A program made the position numbers and the translations under genes. From positions 124,001 through 188,000 of the forward strand of contig CAKNZJ010000194.1 in the NCBI GenBank assembly GCA_932222125.1: a DNA stretch of 64,000 nt. The letters run 5' to 3'. Every line of letters starts with the position of its first letter. Within the stretch, counting starts at the first letter, position 1. Source of the stretch: an uncultured Clostridia bacterium (lineage in GTDB: Bacteria; Bacillota; Clostridia; Oscillospirales; Oscillospiraceae). Of the stretch, positions 16,547 to 25,400 are shown one piece after another. The notes beneath the pieces are model-generated. The model was not told the origin of the DNA. It was given only the letters and a program-made list of their open reading frames with translations, and searched no databases.

Positions 16547-18256
16547 TCAACTCATCTGCTCCCGGAGCAAGGAACGGTTAATGGCGCACAAAATGGCTCG
16601 AAGGGAGGCCCGATTGATGTTGTGGCTTTTGCCCACCCCAAACACGTCCCGGTTCTCAGGGTCCTTCAGATGGATGTAGCACACCGCCTGGGTATCCGAC
16701 CCGCTAGAGACAGCGTGTTCCTTATAATCCACAAACTGATAGCCCTTGACAGGGCCCTCCGGCAAGTCCCCCAGGGCATTAAAGAAGGCGTCAATAGGAC
16801 CGTTGCCCTCCCCATGGGCGGACATCACCTTGTCCTGGTAGCCAATCTCTCCCTCAAAGGCCACCCAGCTTGCGGTGCCGTGACGGGCGTCTTCCTGGAA
16901 GCTGTGGCGCTCCAACTGGTAGGTTTTGGGGGTGGACAGATATTCCCTGTCGAATAGGTCAAATATCTGCTGGGCCTTCAACTCCTTGCCCACCCGGTCA
17001 GACTCCCTTTGCACAATGGTACCAAACTCAGCGTGCATGGCCTTCGGCAAATCGTAGCCAAAACTCTGCTGCATGACGAAAGCTGCGCCGCCCTTACCCG
17101 ACTGGGAATTAATGCGGATGATGGGCTCGTACTCCCGGCCCACATCGGCGGGGTCAATGGGCAGGTAAGGCACTTCCCACATGTCAGTACTGCTCTCCTG
17201 CATGTAGCGCACCCCCTTATTGATAGCATCCTGGTGGCTGCCAGAAAAGGCGGTGAATACCAGCTCACCAGCATAGGGATGCCGCTCCCCCACCTTCATC
17301 TTGGTGCATCGCTCATACATTTCCCGAATCTCATTGATATTGTGGAAGTCCAGCCTTGGGTCCACTCCCTGAGTCCACATATTCATGGCCAAGGTAACCA
17401 TGTCCACATTGCCGGTGCGCTCACCGTTGCCGAACAACGTGGCCTCCACCCGCTCGGCTCCCGCCAACAGCCCCAGTTCCGTGGTGGCCACACCGGTGCC
17501 CCGGTCGTTGTGCGGGTGGAGGGAGATGATGGCCCGCTCCCGGCCAGGAAGCTTGCGAATGAAATACTCCAGCATATCAGCCAGCTGGTTTGGCATACAG
17601 TTTTCCACCGTGGTTGGCAGATTGAGGATCACCCGGTTGTCAGCGGTGGCATGGAGATGATCCAGCACAGCGGCGCAAATTTCTACGGCATAGTCCATCT
17701 CTGTGCCCATAAAGGACTCGGGGGAGTATTGGAAACGCAGGTTCATGCCCCCGGCGATGACTGGTTGAGCCATCCCATAGATCAGATCTGCAGCGTCGGT
17801 GGCAATCTTGGTAATACCGTCGCAGTCCATGTTGAACACCACCTTGCGCTGAAGGGTAGAGGTGGAGTTGTAAAAGTGCAAAATAACGTTCTTGGCGCCC
17901 TGAATGGCCTCAAAAGTCTTGCGGATCAAGTGCTCTCTCGCCTGTACCAGCACCTGAATAGTGACGTCGTCTGGGATGTGCCCCCCCTCGATGAGCTCCC
18001 GGCAAATCTCATACTCCGTCTCGCTGGCGGACGGAAAGCCGATCTCGATCTCCTTCACCCCGATATCCACCAGAGTGTGGAAATACTCCAGTTTCTCTTG
18101 CAAATTCATGGGGTCAATGAGGGCCTGATTGCCGTCCCGCAAATCTACGGAGCACCAAATAGGGGCCTTAGTAATGGTCTGATTCGGCCAGAGACGGTCC
18201 TGGATGGGCTGCGGCTGGAATGGAATGTACTTTTGATATCCCGGTTTAAGCTGCAT
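16547..18256 (-). CDS. leuA: 2-isopropylmalate synthase
   Basis: This 569-residue protein catalyses the first committed step of leucine synthesis from 2-oxoisovalerate and acetyl-CoA. It shows the catalytic DLRDGNQA motif, the metal-binding LHPHNDRGTG motif, and a C-terminal allosteric LeuA dimerisation/regulatory domain (about 440-569). N-terminal YQKYIPFQPQPIQDRLWPNQ marks it as the long-form (IPMS type 2) enzyme also found in actinobacteria. ATG 18256 follows AAGGAGGAG. The preceding T-box shows it is induced when tRNA-Leu is uncharged. No other leu genes are adjacent. Confidence 0.96.
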   Translation of the reverse strand: MQLKPGYQKYIPFQPQPIQDRLWPNQTITKAPIWCSVDLRDGNQALIDPMNLQEKLEYFHTLVDIGVKEIEIGFPSASETEYEICRELIEGGHIPDDVTIQVLVQAREHLIRKTFEAIQGAKNVILHFYNSTSTLQRKVVFNMDCDGITKIATDAADLIYGMAQPVIAGGMNLRFQYSPESFMGTEMDYAVEICAAVLDHLHATADNRVILNLPTTVENCMPNQLADMLEYFIRKLPGRERAIISLHPHNDRGTGVATTELGLLAGAERVEATLFGNGERTGNVDMVTLAMNMWTQGVDPRLDFHNINEIREMYERCTKMKVGERHPYAGELVFTAFSGSHQDAINKGVRYMQESSTDMWEVPYLPIDPADVGREYEPIIRINSQSGKGGAAFVMQQSFGYDLPKAMHAEFGTIVQRESDRVGKELKAQQIFDLFDREYLSTPKTYQLERHSFQEDARHGTASWVAFEGEIGYQDKVMSAHGEGNGPIDAFFNALGDLPEGPVKGYQFVDYKEHAVSSGSDTQAVCYIHLKDPENRDVFGVGKSHNINRASLRAILCAINRSLLREQMS

Positions 18257-18291
18257 AGAAGCACTCCTCCTTTTGGAATTTTCGGGGACCG

Positions 18292-18565
18292 GAACAAAAA
18301 ACGCCCCCGACAAATTTGTCAGGGGCGTAAACATTTACGCGGTACCACCCTTGTTCCACACACGGTTACCCGATGTGCGCTCCCGGCCTCCAACAAGGCC
18401 ACGATCTGTAACGGGACCACCCGTCCGCCCCTACTGCAAACTGGTTCGGGGCGGCGGCTCAGGGGCCAGTATCCATGAGGGCTTCCCTACCGGTTTACAC
18501 CAACCACCGGCTCTCTGGAATGGTTTGACCCACATCTTCTTCCCATCAACGCCTTTTGTTGTTTC
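18292..18565 (-). ncRNA. T-box leader of leuA, leucine (CUC) specifier
   Basis: The conserved T-box sequence AGGGTGGTACCGCG appears on the minus strand at 18338-18351. It is followed by a terminator hairpin (18302-18327; GCCCCTGAC/GTCGGGGGC) and a T run. Upstream are the Stem I landmarks GATGGGAAGAAGATG and AGAGAGC-like/CCGGTGG...ACCGG segments. The codon in the specifier position, CTC at 18477-18479 (GAG on the plus strand) followed by A, fits tRNA-Leu(GAG). Uncharged tRNA would stabilise the antiterminator and allow leuA expression. Confidence 0.92.
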
Positions 18566-18594
18566 ATTGTAACCGACAACCACCCCATTGTCAA
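18566..18594 (-). promoter_or_regulatory. Promoter of the leuA T-box transcript
   Basis: Minus strand TTGACA (18589-18594), 17 bases, TACAAT (18566-18571), immediately upstream of the T-box Stem I. Confidence 0.85.
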
Positions 18595-18686
18595 GTGGTT
18601 GATTGCAATGTCCCTTTCCCACCCAGCCCAAAACACAGGGCATCCCCGGCAATTTTTAACCGCCAGCCAATATTTCAATTTAGCCG

Positions 18687-18715
18687 TTGACAAGAAAGCG
18701 TCAATATGATACTAT
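18687..18715 (+). promoter_or_regulatory. Promoter of the tRNA-Ser pair
   Basis: TTGACA (18687-18692), 17 bases, TACTAT (18710-18715); 31 bases before the first tRNA. Confidence 0.75.
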
Positions 18716-18746
18716 AACACGTGCATTTGAGTAACTCGTCCATTTT

Positions 18747-18833
18747 GGAGAGATGTCCGAGTGGTTTAAGGAGCCGGTCTTGAAAACCGGTGACCCGAAA
18801 GGGCCGTGGGTTCGAATCCCACTCTCTCCGCCA
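18747..18833 (+). tRNA. tRNA-Ser(TGA)
   Basis: Acceptor stem GGAGAGA (18747-18753) pairs with TCTCTCC (18823-18829), discriminator G, encoded CCA. The anticodon loop CTTGAAA gives TGA at 18781-18783. The long variable arm is typical of class II tRNA-Ser, and the T arm contains GGTTCGAATCC. It decodes UCA and other UCN codons. Confidence 0.97.
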
Positions 18834-18868
18834 AAGATAACTCAAAATTACCTTTGATTTTTCGGCAT

Positions 18869-18960
18869 GCGGAAGTACCCAAGTGGCCGAAGGGGCTCCC
18901 CTGCTAAGGGAGTAGGCGGTCTAAAGCCGCGCGAGGGTTCAAATCCCTCCTTCCGCGCCA
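18869..18960 (+). tRNA. tRNA-Ser(GCT)
   Basis: Acceptor GCGGAAG (18869-18875) pairs with CTTCCGC (18950-18956), discriminator G, encoded CCA. Anticodon loop CTGCTAA gives GCT at 18903-18905. A long variable arm (TAGGCGGTCTAAAGCCGC) confirms a class II serine tRNA, decoding AGC/AGU. It follows tRNA-Ser(TGA) by 35 bases in the same transcript. Confidence 0.97.
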
Positions 18961-19073
18961 AAGCTGCAATCCTTTATTTCCAAGGGATTGTGGCTTTTTC
19001 TTTTGTTTTCAATGGTTTCCGGCTCTTCACTGTTAAATATCTAATCTGGATAACGGGGATAAAAACCCATGTT

Positions 19074-19541
19074 TTACTCTGAAATTGGCGGCAGCGTTCC
19101 CTTTGTCATATGATTGAGAGAGTCAGGCAACGCGTCATTTTTTAGGTGTTTAAATTCAACTTCCACAATCTTGCCGGAATGATCTACGCAAAACATGACC
19201 TCATCCTCGCCAATCGGATTGTGAGGCCCCATGTATGGAAAAAGCGCAAATGTAATACAGATATTCGCCCCAGCCTCCTCCACTGCTTTTACCGTTGTGA
19301 AATAGTGAGCAATGGTGCGAAGAAGCGTGTAGTATGGCTCATAAAATAAGTCGCTCTGTGCTTGTAAGCGGGGCACGAACAAATAAACCAGAAGCTGCTC
19401 ACTGAGAGACTGCTCTTCAAATAACGAGGAGACCTCTTTGCCCCCATCCTTTTTATGGGTATATAGAACAATTATCCCAGCAACAAGGATCACCGACAGT
19501 ATCCAAACAGCGATCTGTGTCCACCGCAAGCGAAAAACCAT
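19074..19541 (-). CDS. Secreted or membrane-anchored DUF3888-like protein
   Basis: This 155-residue protein has one N-terminal membrane segment (about residues 10-27) and a charged exported part. The C-terminal GPHNPIGEDEVMFCVDHSGK and VEFKHLK stretches resemble the DUF3888 family (GPHNP...G.E..TF....G......KH), whose function is unknown. The assignment is from memory of the pattern. A GGGGGGA stretch precedes the ATG. It stands alone between the serine tRNAs and bioY, facing away from the tRNAs' direction. GC content looks lower than in neighbouring genes. Confidence 0.65.
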   Translation of the reverse strand: MVFRLRWTQIAVWILSVILVAGIIVLYTHKKDGGKEVSSLFEEQSLSEQLLVYLFVPRLQAQSDLFYEPYYTLLRTIAHYFTTVKAVEEAGANICITFALFPYMGPHNPIGEDEVMFCVDHSGKIVEVEFKHLKNDALPDSLNHMTKGTLPPISE

Positions 19542-19652
19542 GAATAGATCCCCCCTTACTAATTTATATGCCTCTCAATATCACGCTACAATCAAGAATT
19601 GCCAAGAGAATCAGAAACCCCTGATGTGTCGCGATCACATGATTCCCACGTA

Positions 19653-19692
19653 ACAGGCTGGAGCAAGCCCTATAGGGCTTGCTCCAGCCTGT
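19653..19692. terminator. Long perfect hairpin between bioY and the DUF3888-like gene
   Basis: A stem of up to 19 base pairs, with core AGGCTGGAGCAAGCCC (19655-19670) and its complement (19675-19690), is separated by a very short loop. It lies about 105 bases after bioY. The flanks are not T-rich, so termination is likely but not certain. Confidence 0.55.
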
Positions 19693-19797
19693 CTAAAATG
19701 ATGGATACGACGGACACACCCTCCCCTGCTCTTCATTCATAAAGCTATGGGCGTTGAGTACCCCATCGTCAGAAGAATCCTTGTCCGCAATGCCCAC

Positions 19798-20373
19798 TCA
19801 CAACAGTTTGGCTCTCTCCAGCCCGGAGCGGATGGGTGCTCCGATGGCCAAGGCCAGCACCATTTTGCCCAAGTCGGGGATCAGAAATGGGATGACGCAT
19901 TTTGCAAGAGCCGCTCCTACCGTAACGCCTCCCTGAATACAGTACCAGGCGGTACCCAGCAGATACAGCACCACAGTCCCAAGGACTATTCCCAGAAAGC
20001 GGAAACCATAAACAAACATCATTCTCCCCTGTTTTGCCATTCCGCAGGTTGCCTGAGCTACCCAGCCCGCTACCAGTGCCAGCGGGATGTATCCCACCAG
20101 ATACCCTCCCGTGGGGCCAAACAGCTTGCCGCCACCCCCTGCAAAACCGGAAAATACGGGCAATCCGGCCAACCCCAGCAACAGATAAGCCAGTACGCTG
20201 GCTGTCCCCCACTTCCACCCCAACAGCTCTACCGTTAGGTAGATCACCATGGTGGCCAAGGTAAAGGGCACCGGGCCAATCGGTAGAGAAAACGGCGCCA
20301 ACACACACAGCAGCGCCGTCATCACTCCGCAAATAGCCAGGTGATAGATACGTTGCTTCTTTTCCTTTGTCAT
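19798..20373 (-). CDS. bioY: BioY family biotin transporter (ECF S component)
   Basis: This 191-residue integral membrane protein has about six helices and the BioY pattern, including PFSLPIGPVPFTLATMVIYL and FGPTGGYLVGYI (Gly-rich substrate-binding region). BioY is the substrate-binding component for biotin uptake and works with the shared ECF module. No biotin-synthesis genes are present nearby. A BirA-type operator overlapping the -10 box indicates repression when biotin is plentiful. Confidence 0.95.
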   Translation of the reverse strand: MTKEKKQRIYHLAICGVMTALLCVLAPFSLPIGPVPFTLATMVIYLTVELLGWKWGTASVLAYLLLGLAGLPVFSGFAGGGGKLFGPTGGYLVGYIPLALVAGWVAQATCGMAKQGRMMFVYGFRFLGIVLGTVVLYLLGTAWYCIQGGVTVGAALAKCVIPFLIPDLGKMVLALAIGAPIRSGLERAKLL

Positions 20374-20387
20374 GACGACCCCTCCAA

Positions 20388-20419
20388 TTGTAAACTAAAA
20401 TATTTTTTACAGTATACAA
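20388..20419. promoter_or_regulatory. BirA-type biotin operator of bioY
   Basis: Inverted half-sites TTGTATACT and AGTTTACAA (minus-strand reading) are separated by 14 bases, matching the Firmicute BirA operator (TTGTWAACY, N14, RGTTWACAA) with one mismatch. The promoter-proximal half-site contains the -10 hexamer TATACT, so bound BirA would block RNA polymerase. Confidence 0.85.
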
Positions 20420-20439
20420 TATGGATACTTCCCTGTCAA
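20411..20439 (-). promoter_or_regulatory. Promoter of bioY
   Basis: Minus strand TTGACA (20434-20439), 17 bases, TATACT (20411-20416), overlapping the BirA operator. Confidence 0.85.
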
Positions 20440-20560
20440 CCCCTTCCTCCGCCGTTGCATTTTTCCGGCAAGTATGGTACCGTATCGGTAGTATCATAGT
20501 ATCCACAACCGTGTAAACAATGCCCTGACCGTTGCTGTAAGGGCGGAAACGAGGTTCTTA

Positions 20561-21580
20561 ATGAGAAAGCTGAATTATCTGTTCCGGCGGGCGCTTAACA
20601 TGAATTACAAAGCCATGCTGGACAAGATCAACTCCATTCACCACAAGACGGGCCGTTCCCGGCTGTCTATCTTTCTCGATATGAAGGACTGCGCCGTCAA
20701 GTATGGGGCAGGATATATGGACTACGACCTGTTTGAAATGTATCATCTTACCCCCCAGCAGCGGGACACCTACCTTACCAGGGGGAGAAACAATCAGCTG
20801 GTGGCCAGGTATAATGACCCGGCCTACATGGACGACTTTGGAGACAAAATCAAATTCAATTCCAAATTTGCCCCCTTTCTCCATCGGGATTGGGTCGCTG
20901 TCACCGGAGACAACCGAGATGAGGTGATGAGCTTCCTCCGCCGCCACCAGACCTTTATGGCCAAGCCCTCCCAAGGCAGCTGTGGCTGGGGTATTGAAAA
21001 GGTGAACCGGGCCGACTTTCCATCCCTGGAAGCCCTGTACTCCCATCTGGCAGAAAAGGCCCCCAAGTTGGAGCTGGAGCAGCTTCTGACACAGCACCCA
21101 GCCGTGGCCGCCATCTACCCTGGCTCCATTAACACCGTACGCATGGTGACCATCCGGGGCAAAGGTGGTAAAGTCTATCTGATTACGGCCATGTTCCGCA
21201 TTGGAAACGGCAAATATGTCGACAACTTTAACAGTGGCGGCATGGTGGCGCCTATGGACCCGGCCACCGGCACAGTCATCGACCGGGCGCTGGACAAGCA
21301 GAAAAACCTCTATGAGCGGCATCCTGCCACCGGCGCTCAAATCAAGGGTTTTACCTTCCCCCACTGGTCCCAGGCCATTGCTCTGGTGGAGCAGTCCGCT
21401 CAAGTTGTGCCTCAACTTGGCTATGTGGGTTGGGATGTGTGCTTCACGCCGGAGGGCCCCTGCATTGTGGAGGGCAATCAATTCCCCGGTCATGACATCT
21501 ATCAGCTTCCTGTTCACACTCCGGACAAGATGGGCATCCTCCCCCTGTTTCAGGCCGTGGAGGAGGCGGAGCGAGAATGA
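20561..21580 (+). CDS. ATP-grasp protein (sugar-transfer-associated type)
   Basis: This 339-residue protein resembles the 'sugar-transfer associated ATP-grasp' family. It has an N-terminal helical region, an ATP-binding strand with FMAKPSQGSCGWGIEKV (lysine and glycine-rich loop, about residues 133-149), SINTVRMVTI, and a C-terminal metal-binding EGNQFPGHD. ATP-grasp enzymes form amide or ester bonds through acyl-phosphate intermediates; relatives occur in capsule or cell-surface polysaccharide loci. Here it stands alone, with no glycosyltransferase beside it, so the substrate is unknown. GAGG precedes ATG 20561. It is divergent from bioY. Confidence 0.78.
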   Translation: MRKLNYLFRRALNMNYKAMLDKINSIHHKTGRSRLSIFLDMKDCAVKYGAGYMDYDLFEMYHLTPQQRDTYLTRGRNNQLVARYNDPAYMDDFGDKIKFNSKFAPFLHRDWVAVTGDNRDEVMSFLRRHQTFMAKPSQGSCGWGIEKVNRADFPSLEALYSHLAEKAPKLELEQLLTQHPAVAAIYPGSINTVRMVTIRGKGGKVYLITAMFRIGNGKYVDNFNSGGMVAPMDPATGTVIDRALDKQKNLYERHPATGAQIKGFTFPHWSQAIALVEQSAQVVPQLGYVGWDVCFTPEGPCIVEGNQFPGHDIYQLPVHTPDKMGILPLFQAVEEAERE

Positions 21581-21625
21581 TTGGTTCCCCGCCACCCCTT
21601 TTGATAGCCGATCTCTATATTAGTA

Positions 21626-21655
21626 TTGACTAACTATTTTATCGTACCATACAAT
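21626..21655 (+). promoter_or_regulatory. Promoter of the mntP riboswitch transcript
   Basis: TTGACT (21626-21631), 18 bases, TACAAT (21650-21655). Confidence 0.7.
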
Positions 21656-21663
21656 GGACAAAT

Positions 21664-21815
21664 TATGTAGGGAGTAGTGGGCGGCCCCTTTGCCGCCACA
21701 CGCTCAGCACCCCGGACAAGTATGTTTACGCGCGCCTTTTTATGGCGAAAACTGGTCTGCAAACGCAGGTATGGTCTCTTTTTTTATGAAAGCGCATAGG
21801 CTGAAAGCAGTACTT
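21664..21815 (+). ncRNA. yybP-ykoY manganese riboswitch upstream of mntP
   Basis: The leader contains TAGGGAGTAG (from 21668) and CACCCCGGAC (around 21708-21717), the two conserved internal-loop elements that build the Mn2+ site in yybP-ykoY aptamers, joined by a GGCGGC...GCCGCC hairpin. A candidate expression-platform hairpin (CTGC...GCAG region) ends in a run of seven T near 21780. In this family Mn2+ binding turns expression on, which suits the exporter gene downstream. The exact borders are approximate. Confidence 0.82.
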
Positions 21816-21838
21816 GTACGAGGAGAGGAGCTGTCGTT

Positions 21839-22405
21839 ATGGAGTTTGCCGAGTTGTTCATATTGGCCATAGGCCTATCCATGGACGCCCTGGCGGTGGC
21901 CATCTGTAAGGGTCTGTCTATCCAATGCCTAAAGCCACGCCACGCCCTCACCGTAGGGGCCTGGTTTGGCATGTTTCAAGCCCTGATGCCCTCTATTGGG
22001 TATTTATTGGGCATGGCCTTTGCCGACTTGATCACCGCCGTCGACCACTGGATCGCCTTTGTTCTGCTCGCCCTGATTGGCGGCAACATGATCAGGGAAG
22101 CCCTGTCTCACAGCGATGAGGAATGCGACCCTTCCTTGTCCATAGCCAGCATGTTCCTGTTGGCGGTGGCTACCTCCATCGACGCCTTGGCCGTAGGCAT
22201 CACCTTCGCCTTTCTTCGGGTAGATATACTTCCCGCTATCACCCTCATTGGCCTGTGCACCTTTGCTATTTCCACCGCCGGCGTGAAAATTGGTCATATA
22301 TTTGGCATTCGCTACAAATCTAAATCTGAGCTATTTGGCGGTGTGGTACTTATCCTCATTGGCCTGAAAATTTTAATGGAACACCTGGGCGTTCTGTCCA
22401 TGTAA
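21839..22405 (+). CDS. mntP: Manganese efflux pump MntP
   Basis: This 188-residue protein has six predicted membrane helices and two repeated half-domains, each carrying the MntP acidic motif (LSMDALAVAICKGL and TSIDALAVGITFAFL). MntP exports excess Mn2+. An Mn2+ riboswitch precedes it, giving a coherent detoxification unit. GAGGAG lies about 11 bases before the ATG at 21839. It ends at a terminator shared with rpoC. Confidence 0.95.
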   Translation: MEFAELFILAIGLSMDALAVAICKGLSIQCLKPRHALTVGAWFGMFQALMPSIGYLLGMAFADLITAVDHWIAFVLLALIGGNMIREALSHSDEECDPSLSIASMFLLAVATSIDALAVGITFAFLRVDILPAITLIGLCTFAISTAGVKIGHIFGIRYKSKSELFGGVVLILIGLKILMEHLGVLSM

Positions 22406-22443
22406 AAAATCCCCGCTGTCTTTTTAAGACAGCGGGGATTTTT
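22405..22443. terminator. Bidirectional terminator between mntP and rpoC
   Basis: A strong stem (AATCCCCGCTGTCTT with AAGACAGCGGGGATT) is bounded by A and T runs between the convergent genes. Confidence 0.9.
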
Positions 22444-22449
22444 GCCGGT

Positions 22450-25400
22450 CTATTCCTCTCCCTCTAGGGTGATGGACAGCACCTCATCCTCCTCCTGAAG
22501 CTCTTCCTCAGATAACGCTTCATCAGAGGGCAGCGCATCCTCATTGAGTTCCTCATCCAGCCGCTCCTCCGGCCCGTTGAATGGACGGTAACCGTTGGTG
22601 TCGTGAACCTCGTCCTCAATTTCATCAAACTTTCGGTAGGCATTTAATCCGGAGCCGGCAGGGATCAACTTACCGATGATTACATTCTCCTTCAGCCCCA
22701 ACAGGTGATCCACCTTGCCCTTAATGGCTGCCTCCGTGAGAACCTTGGTGGTCTCTTGGAAGGAGGCCGCAGATAGGAAGGACTCAGTGGCCAGAGACGC
22801 CTTAGTAATCCCCAACAAAATGCGGGTACAAGTTGGCATTACCAGTTCTTCCCCATCCTCTCGCAACTCTCCAGCCGCCCTGCGGCCCCTTACCACCTCA
22901 CAAGCATCCCGGAACTCGCTGATGTCGATGGTGGATCCAGGCAACAGGGTGGAATCTCCGGCATCCTCCACCCGTATCTTGCGCATCATCTGCCGTACAA
23001 TGACCTCAATGTGCTTGTCGTTGATATCGACACCCTGTTGACGATAGGGTTTTTGGACCTCCTGAATCAGGTAGTTGTGCAGTGCGTCCACTCCCCGGAT
23101 ACGAAGCACCTCATGGGGGGACAACGCGCCATCCGTGAGACGCTGCCCCTTACTCACCTGGCCACCAGACTGCACTTTGATGCCAGCGCTATACGGCACT
23201 GAGTAAGTGACCACCTCACCGTCATCGGCCGTGATAGTAATATTGCACAGGGTAGTCCGCTTCGTCTCCTCCACAGTGACCACACCGGAGATCTCCGCCA
23301 GCTGAGCCATCTTCTTGGGCTTGCGCGCCTCAAACAGCTCCTCTACCCGGGGCAGGCCCTGGGTAATATCCCCTCCAGCTACGCCGCCGGTGTGGAATGT
23401 CCGCATGGTCAACTGAGTCCCCGGCTCGCCAATGGACTGAGCAGCTATGATTCCTACCGCCTCGCCCTGGCCAACAGGCTCGCCAAAGGCCAGATTCATA
23501 CCGTAACACTTGGCGCACACCCCACTATGGGCCTCACAGGTGAGCACAGAACGCACCTGAATGGAGGGCTTTCGCTCAGGCTCGCCCTCCTCTTGCGCCT
23601 GCTGCTGAAGTTTCTGCTCTATGAGATGAGCCAAATCACTATTGACCAGCTGGTCACGTCCGACCAGCACTTGACCAGTCTTACTGTCCACAAAATCCTT
23701 CAGCAAGTAACGGCCCCGCAGCCGCTCTTCCATCGTCTCAATGATCTTCCCGTCCTCACTGATTTCCGAAATGGTGATGCCTTCCTGGGTATGGCAGTCC
23801 TCCTCCCGGATAATGACCTCTTGAGATACGTCCACCAGGCGGCGGGTAAGATACCCTGAGTCAGCGGTACGCAGGGCGGTATCTGCCATACCCTTTCTGG
23901 CTCCCCTAGAGGAGATGAAGTATTCCAGCACCGTCAATCCCTCACGGAAGTTGGCTTTGATGGGGATCTCAATGGTTCGGCCGGATGTGTCCGCCATCAG
24001 GCCGCGCATACCCGCCAATTGACGGATCTGAGCGGCGGAACCACGAGCCCCGGAATCAGCCATCATAAAGATGGGGTTATAACGGTCCATACTCTTTTGC
24101 AGCGCGTCAGACACATCGCTGGTGGTCTTTTCCCAAGCCTTGACCACCGCTTCATAGCGGCCCTCATTGGTCATGAAGCCCCGCTTATACTGCTTCTCGA
24201 TCTGGACCACTGCCTTCTCTGTGGCTGCGATAAGATCCCGCTTCTCCTCTGGGACGGTCATATCCGCAATAGCTACGGTGAGCGCGCCTCGGGTAGAGAA
24301 CTGGTAGCCCCGAGCCTTGATAGTGTCCAGCACATCAGCGGATACAGTAAAGCCGTGCTTGGCGATACAGCGGTCCACAATCTGTCCAAGCTGCTTTTTG
24401 CCGCAGATAAAGTTGATCTCAGGCTGAAACACCTGTTCTGGATCAGAGCGGTCCACAAAGCCCAGATCCTGGGGGATGCCCTCATTGAAAATGAGCCGCC
24501 CCACGGTGGTGCGCACCAGCTTGTAACATGTCACCGAGTTGATTTCAGCACTGCGGCGCACCAGAATGGGCTGGTGCAAATCCAGCACCCCTTCCGCATA
24601 GGCCAGCCGCGCCTCGTCATCGTCGGCAAACACATCGTAAATCTCCCGTGCCTTGTCCGTTCCAGCCTCTTGGCATAAAGCCGGGGTGGTGCGGTACCAG
24701 CGACTCTTCTCATCATCCCAAACCCACACACGGTCGTTTGGGGCCACCTCGCCGTCATCCAGTGCTTTAGCCGCAGCCTTTGGCGTGTCATAGGAGCAAT
24801 TTGGGTCATGCTCCGGATCCCGCTCGTAAGTTAGGTAGTAGGAACCCAGCACCATGTCCTGGGTGGGCACTGTGACAGGGCCACCGTCGGAGGGGCGCAG
24901 CAAGTTATTGGCGGCTAGCATAAGGATGCGGGCTTCGGCCTGAGCCTCAGCAGACAGGGGAACATGAATAGCCATCTGGTCTCCGTCGAAGTCGGCGTTG
25001 AAAGCGGTACACACCAGCGGATGGAGCTTCATCGCCCTACCCTCCACCAACACCGGCTCAAAGGCCTGGATGCCCAGACGGTGCAGCGTTGGCGCCCGGT
25101 TCAGCATGACGGGATGTTCCTTAATCACGGACTCCAGCGCGTCCCACACGGCGGGGGAGCCCTTGTCCACCTCTTTTTTTGCCGCCTTGATATTGCTGAT
25201 TCCACTCTCCACCAACTTCTTCATCACAAATGGGCGGAACAGCTCAATGGCCATCTCCTTTGGTACTCCGCACTGGTAGATTTTCAGCTCAGGCCCAACC
25301 ACAATGACGGAACGGCCGGAATAATCCACCCGCTTACCCAACAAGTTCTGCCGGAAACGGCCCTGCTTTCCTTTTAACAGATCGGATAGGGATTTCAGCG

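Noticed and set aside
17009..18478. Long plus-strand open frame across leuA and its T-box
   Set aside because: It is the antisense shadow of leuA, whose catalytic motifs and codon pattern are clear.
20558..21595. Minus-strand 345-codon open frame opposite the ATP-grasp gene
   Set aside because: It has no SD or family motif; the plus-strand frame carries the ATP-grasp motifs.
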